This document shows, piece by piece, positions 5,161-6,153 of a DNA stretch of 6,153 bases. The position numbers and the translations under genes are program-made. The notes beneath the pieces were generated by a model that saw only the letters and a list, made by a program, of their open reading frames with translations, did no database searches and was not told the DNA's origin. Every line of letters starts with the position of its first letter. Within the stretch, counting starts at the first letter, position 1. Origin of the DNA: an uncultured Candidatus Saccharibacteria bacterium. Lineage in GTDB: Bacteria; Patescibacteriota; Saccharimonadia; Saccharimonadales; Saccharimonadaceae. Location: the NCBI GenBank assembly GCA_938049075.1, contig CALICZ010000115.1, forward strand, positions 1 through 6,153, in the 5' to 3' direction.

Positions 5161-6153
5161 TGAGGTGTGCTCTGACTTCATCAACGGAAAAATCTGTGCC
5201 CTTTCTCGGACTTAAAAGGTTGTTTACCTGTGCATTATCTATCAACCCCTGCTTGTCCCTATTTAATATAATGCCCGTCGCTCCACTTCCAACATTCAAG
5301 ACAATACCCTCCTCAATAGTTCTATTACGGCCACCTCTCTCTTTAGACCTGATTTTCTCAAATTCTTTGTTGCACTCCTCCAGAAGACTTTCTTTTTGTT
5401 TATTACTAATTAGCTTCAATCTGTAACAGCGCATAATAACCGCAGACGGGCTAACCTTGTATAGCTCACTAATTTTCTTGATATCAACTAGATCTTTTAT
5501 ATGCACACACTCTGAGAAATCCTCTTGTGGCATAAGCATCTCTTCGGCAAACTGATATGCTTCATCATTAATATCAGAGTTATGTTTTGTGTTAAGCATT
5601 ACAGGTTTATTATTTTTATGCAATAGCATACCAAGCATCAGCATAAGAATGAGATTCTTCCTCCCCCAAGGGTCTATTATACCTTTATCATCACTTGCAC
5701 GAATAAAAATATAAGGTGCCTTCTTGTGGTTTATAAAAATCCCAGCAAAATCCTCTATTTGTATAGTTTGTGCACATAGACGATGATCATACGTAGAAAT
5801 AAAAATATTACGTTTATTCAACTGCCTCTCTAGGTATAGAAATGCCTCCTTTTTGCCCTGTGTACTATTTATTCTATCTGTATTTATATCCAGTTTTTCT
5901 CTTGCAATACAAGCTTTATCCTTAACACTCATACTTTTATATTTTTGCTTTAAAAATATGCCACATAAATTACTTCTATCTGGTATACTCTTGCTGACTT
6001 CAGACTGTAGTGCGGCTATATGCCTAAGCATAATTGATATTGCATTTATTTGTATAGTACCGTGGCTTGCAATAGAATATTGCCTCTTCATGTCAACCCC
6101 AGCAAAAGTCTTTTTTATATAGTCATCAATCTGACTTTCGATGTCATTCTTGC
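5153..6153 (-). CDS. ImmA/IrrE-like protein with a lost HExxH zinc motif, 5' end uncertain
   Basis: The frame ends at TAG 5155-5153. An ATG at 6091 gives 312 residues, but the frame stays open through the right edge (NDIESQIDDYIKKTFAGVD precedes that ATG), so the gene may start outside the window. Numbering from 6091, residues about 60-230 follow the ImmA/IrrE (COG2856) pattern: REKLDI, EAFLYLERQLNKRNIFIS, FAGIFINHKKAPYIFI, then the active-site helix, EAYQFAEEMLMP (177-188) and a helical block, IKKISELYKVSPSAV. Where family members have HELGH, this protein has LMLGM (151-155), so both histidines and the catalytic glutamate are gone; only the downstream glutamate (E177) remains. It is therefore predicted not to be an active metallopeptidase. 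A C-terminal segment (about 250-312) resembles the usual family tail. It is upstream of and overlaps the PIN gene, in an operon that led to hsdR. It is strongly AT-rich (18 GC of 60 at 5701-5760), unlike the left half. Likely a regulator or partner of the PIN protein (inference). Confidence 0.75.
   Translation of the reverse strand, partial: KNDIESQIDDYIKKTFAGVDMKRQYSIASHGTIQINAISIMLRHIAALQSEVSKSIPDRSNLCGIFLKQKYKSMSVKDKACIAREKLDINTDRINSTQGKKEAFLYLERQLNKRNIFISTYDHRLCAQTIQIEDFAGIFINHKKAPYIFIRASDDKGIIDPWGRKNLILMLMLGMLLHKNNKPVMLNTKHNSDINDEAYQFAEEMLMPQEDFSECVHIKDLVDIKKISELYKVSPSAVIMRCYRLKLISNKQKESLLEECNKEFEKIRSKERGGRNRTIEEGIVLNVGSGATGIILNRDKQGLIDNAQVNNLLSPRKGTDFSVDEVRAHLNA

Overview
This window most likely comes from a Patescibacteria/CPR genome, and Candidatus Saccharibacteria (TM7) is my best guess. 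The evidence is the form of the truncated type IV secretion-type ATPase and its small upstream partner (a pair I recognise from CPR genomes by memory, not by search), the DUF167 protein, the standard genetic code and the moderate GC content. The placement is an inference.

Left half (1-3447). A divergent promoter region at 1832-1932 separates two units. On the minus strand, a small proline/glutamine-rich protein gene (1400-1831) is followed directly by a membrane-anchored VirD4/TraD-like ATPase gene (1-1399, C-terminus beyond the left edge). The stop codon of the first touches the start codon of the second. On the plus strand lies a 504-residue, membrane-anchored polysaccharide deacetylase with a PdaC-like layout (DUF3298-type domain plus NodB domain) and all catalytic motifs. 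Together these suggest cell-surface work: macromolecule transfer on one side and cell-wall glycan modification on the other.

Middle (3448-4015). An AT-rich stretch of about 330 bp without a convincing gene holds a degenerate direct repeat and a weak hairpin. It is followed by a minus-strand DUF167/YggU gene.

Right half (4026-6153). This is the tail of a minus-strand operon that looks like a type I restriction-modification locus. From upstream to downstream it has an ImmA/IrrE-like protein whose HExxH zinc motif is replaced, a PIN-domain protein, and a badly decayed hsdR relic that keeps only the two ends of the protein. The PIN stop codon and the hsdR start codon overlap as ATGA. The ImmA-like and PIN genes are very AT-rich (sampled lines: 18/60 and 16/60 GC), whereas the hsdR relic (33/60) is closer to the left half (39/60). 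This points to a foreign two-gene cassette in an older restriction operon. Its restriction subunit is dead while both accessory genes remain open; hsdM and hsdS, if present, would lie beyond the right edge.

A recurring theme is promoters placed almost on the start codon: all three intact genes with a visible promoter have a -10 box 6-11 nt before the ATG and no Shine-Dalgarno, which suggests leaderless or near-leaderless mRNAs.
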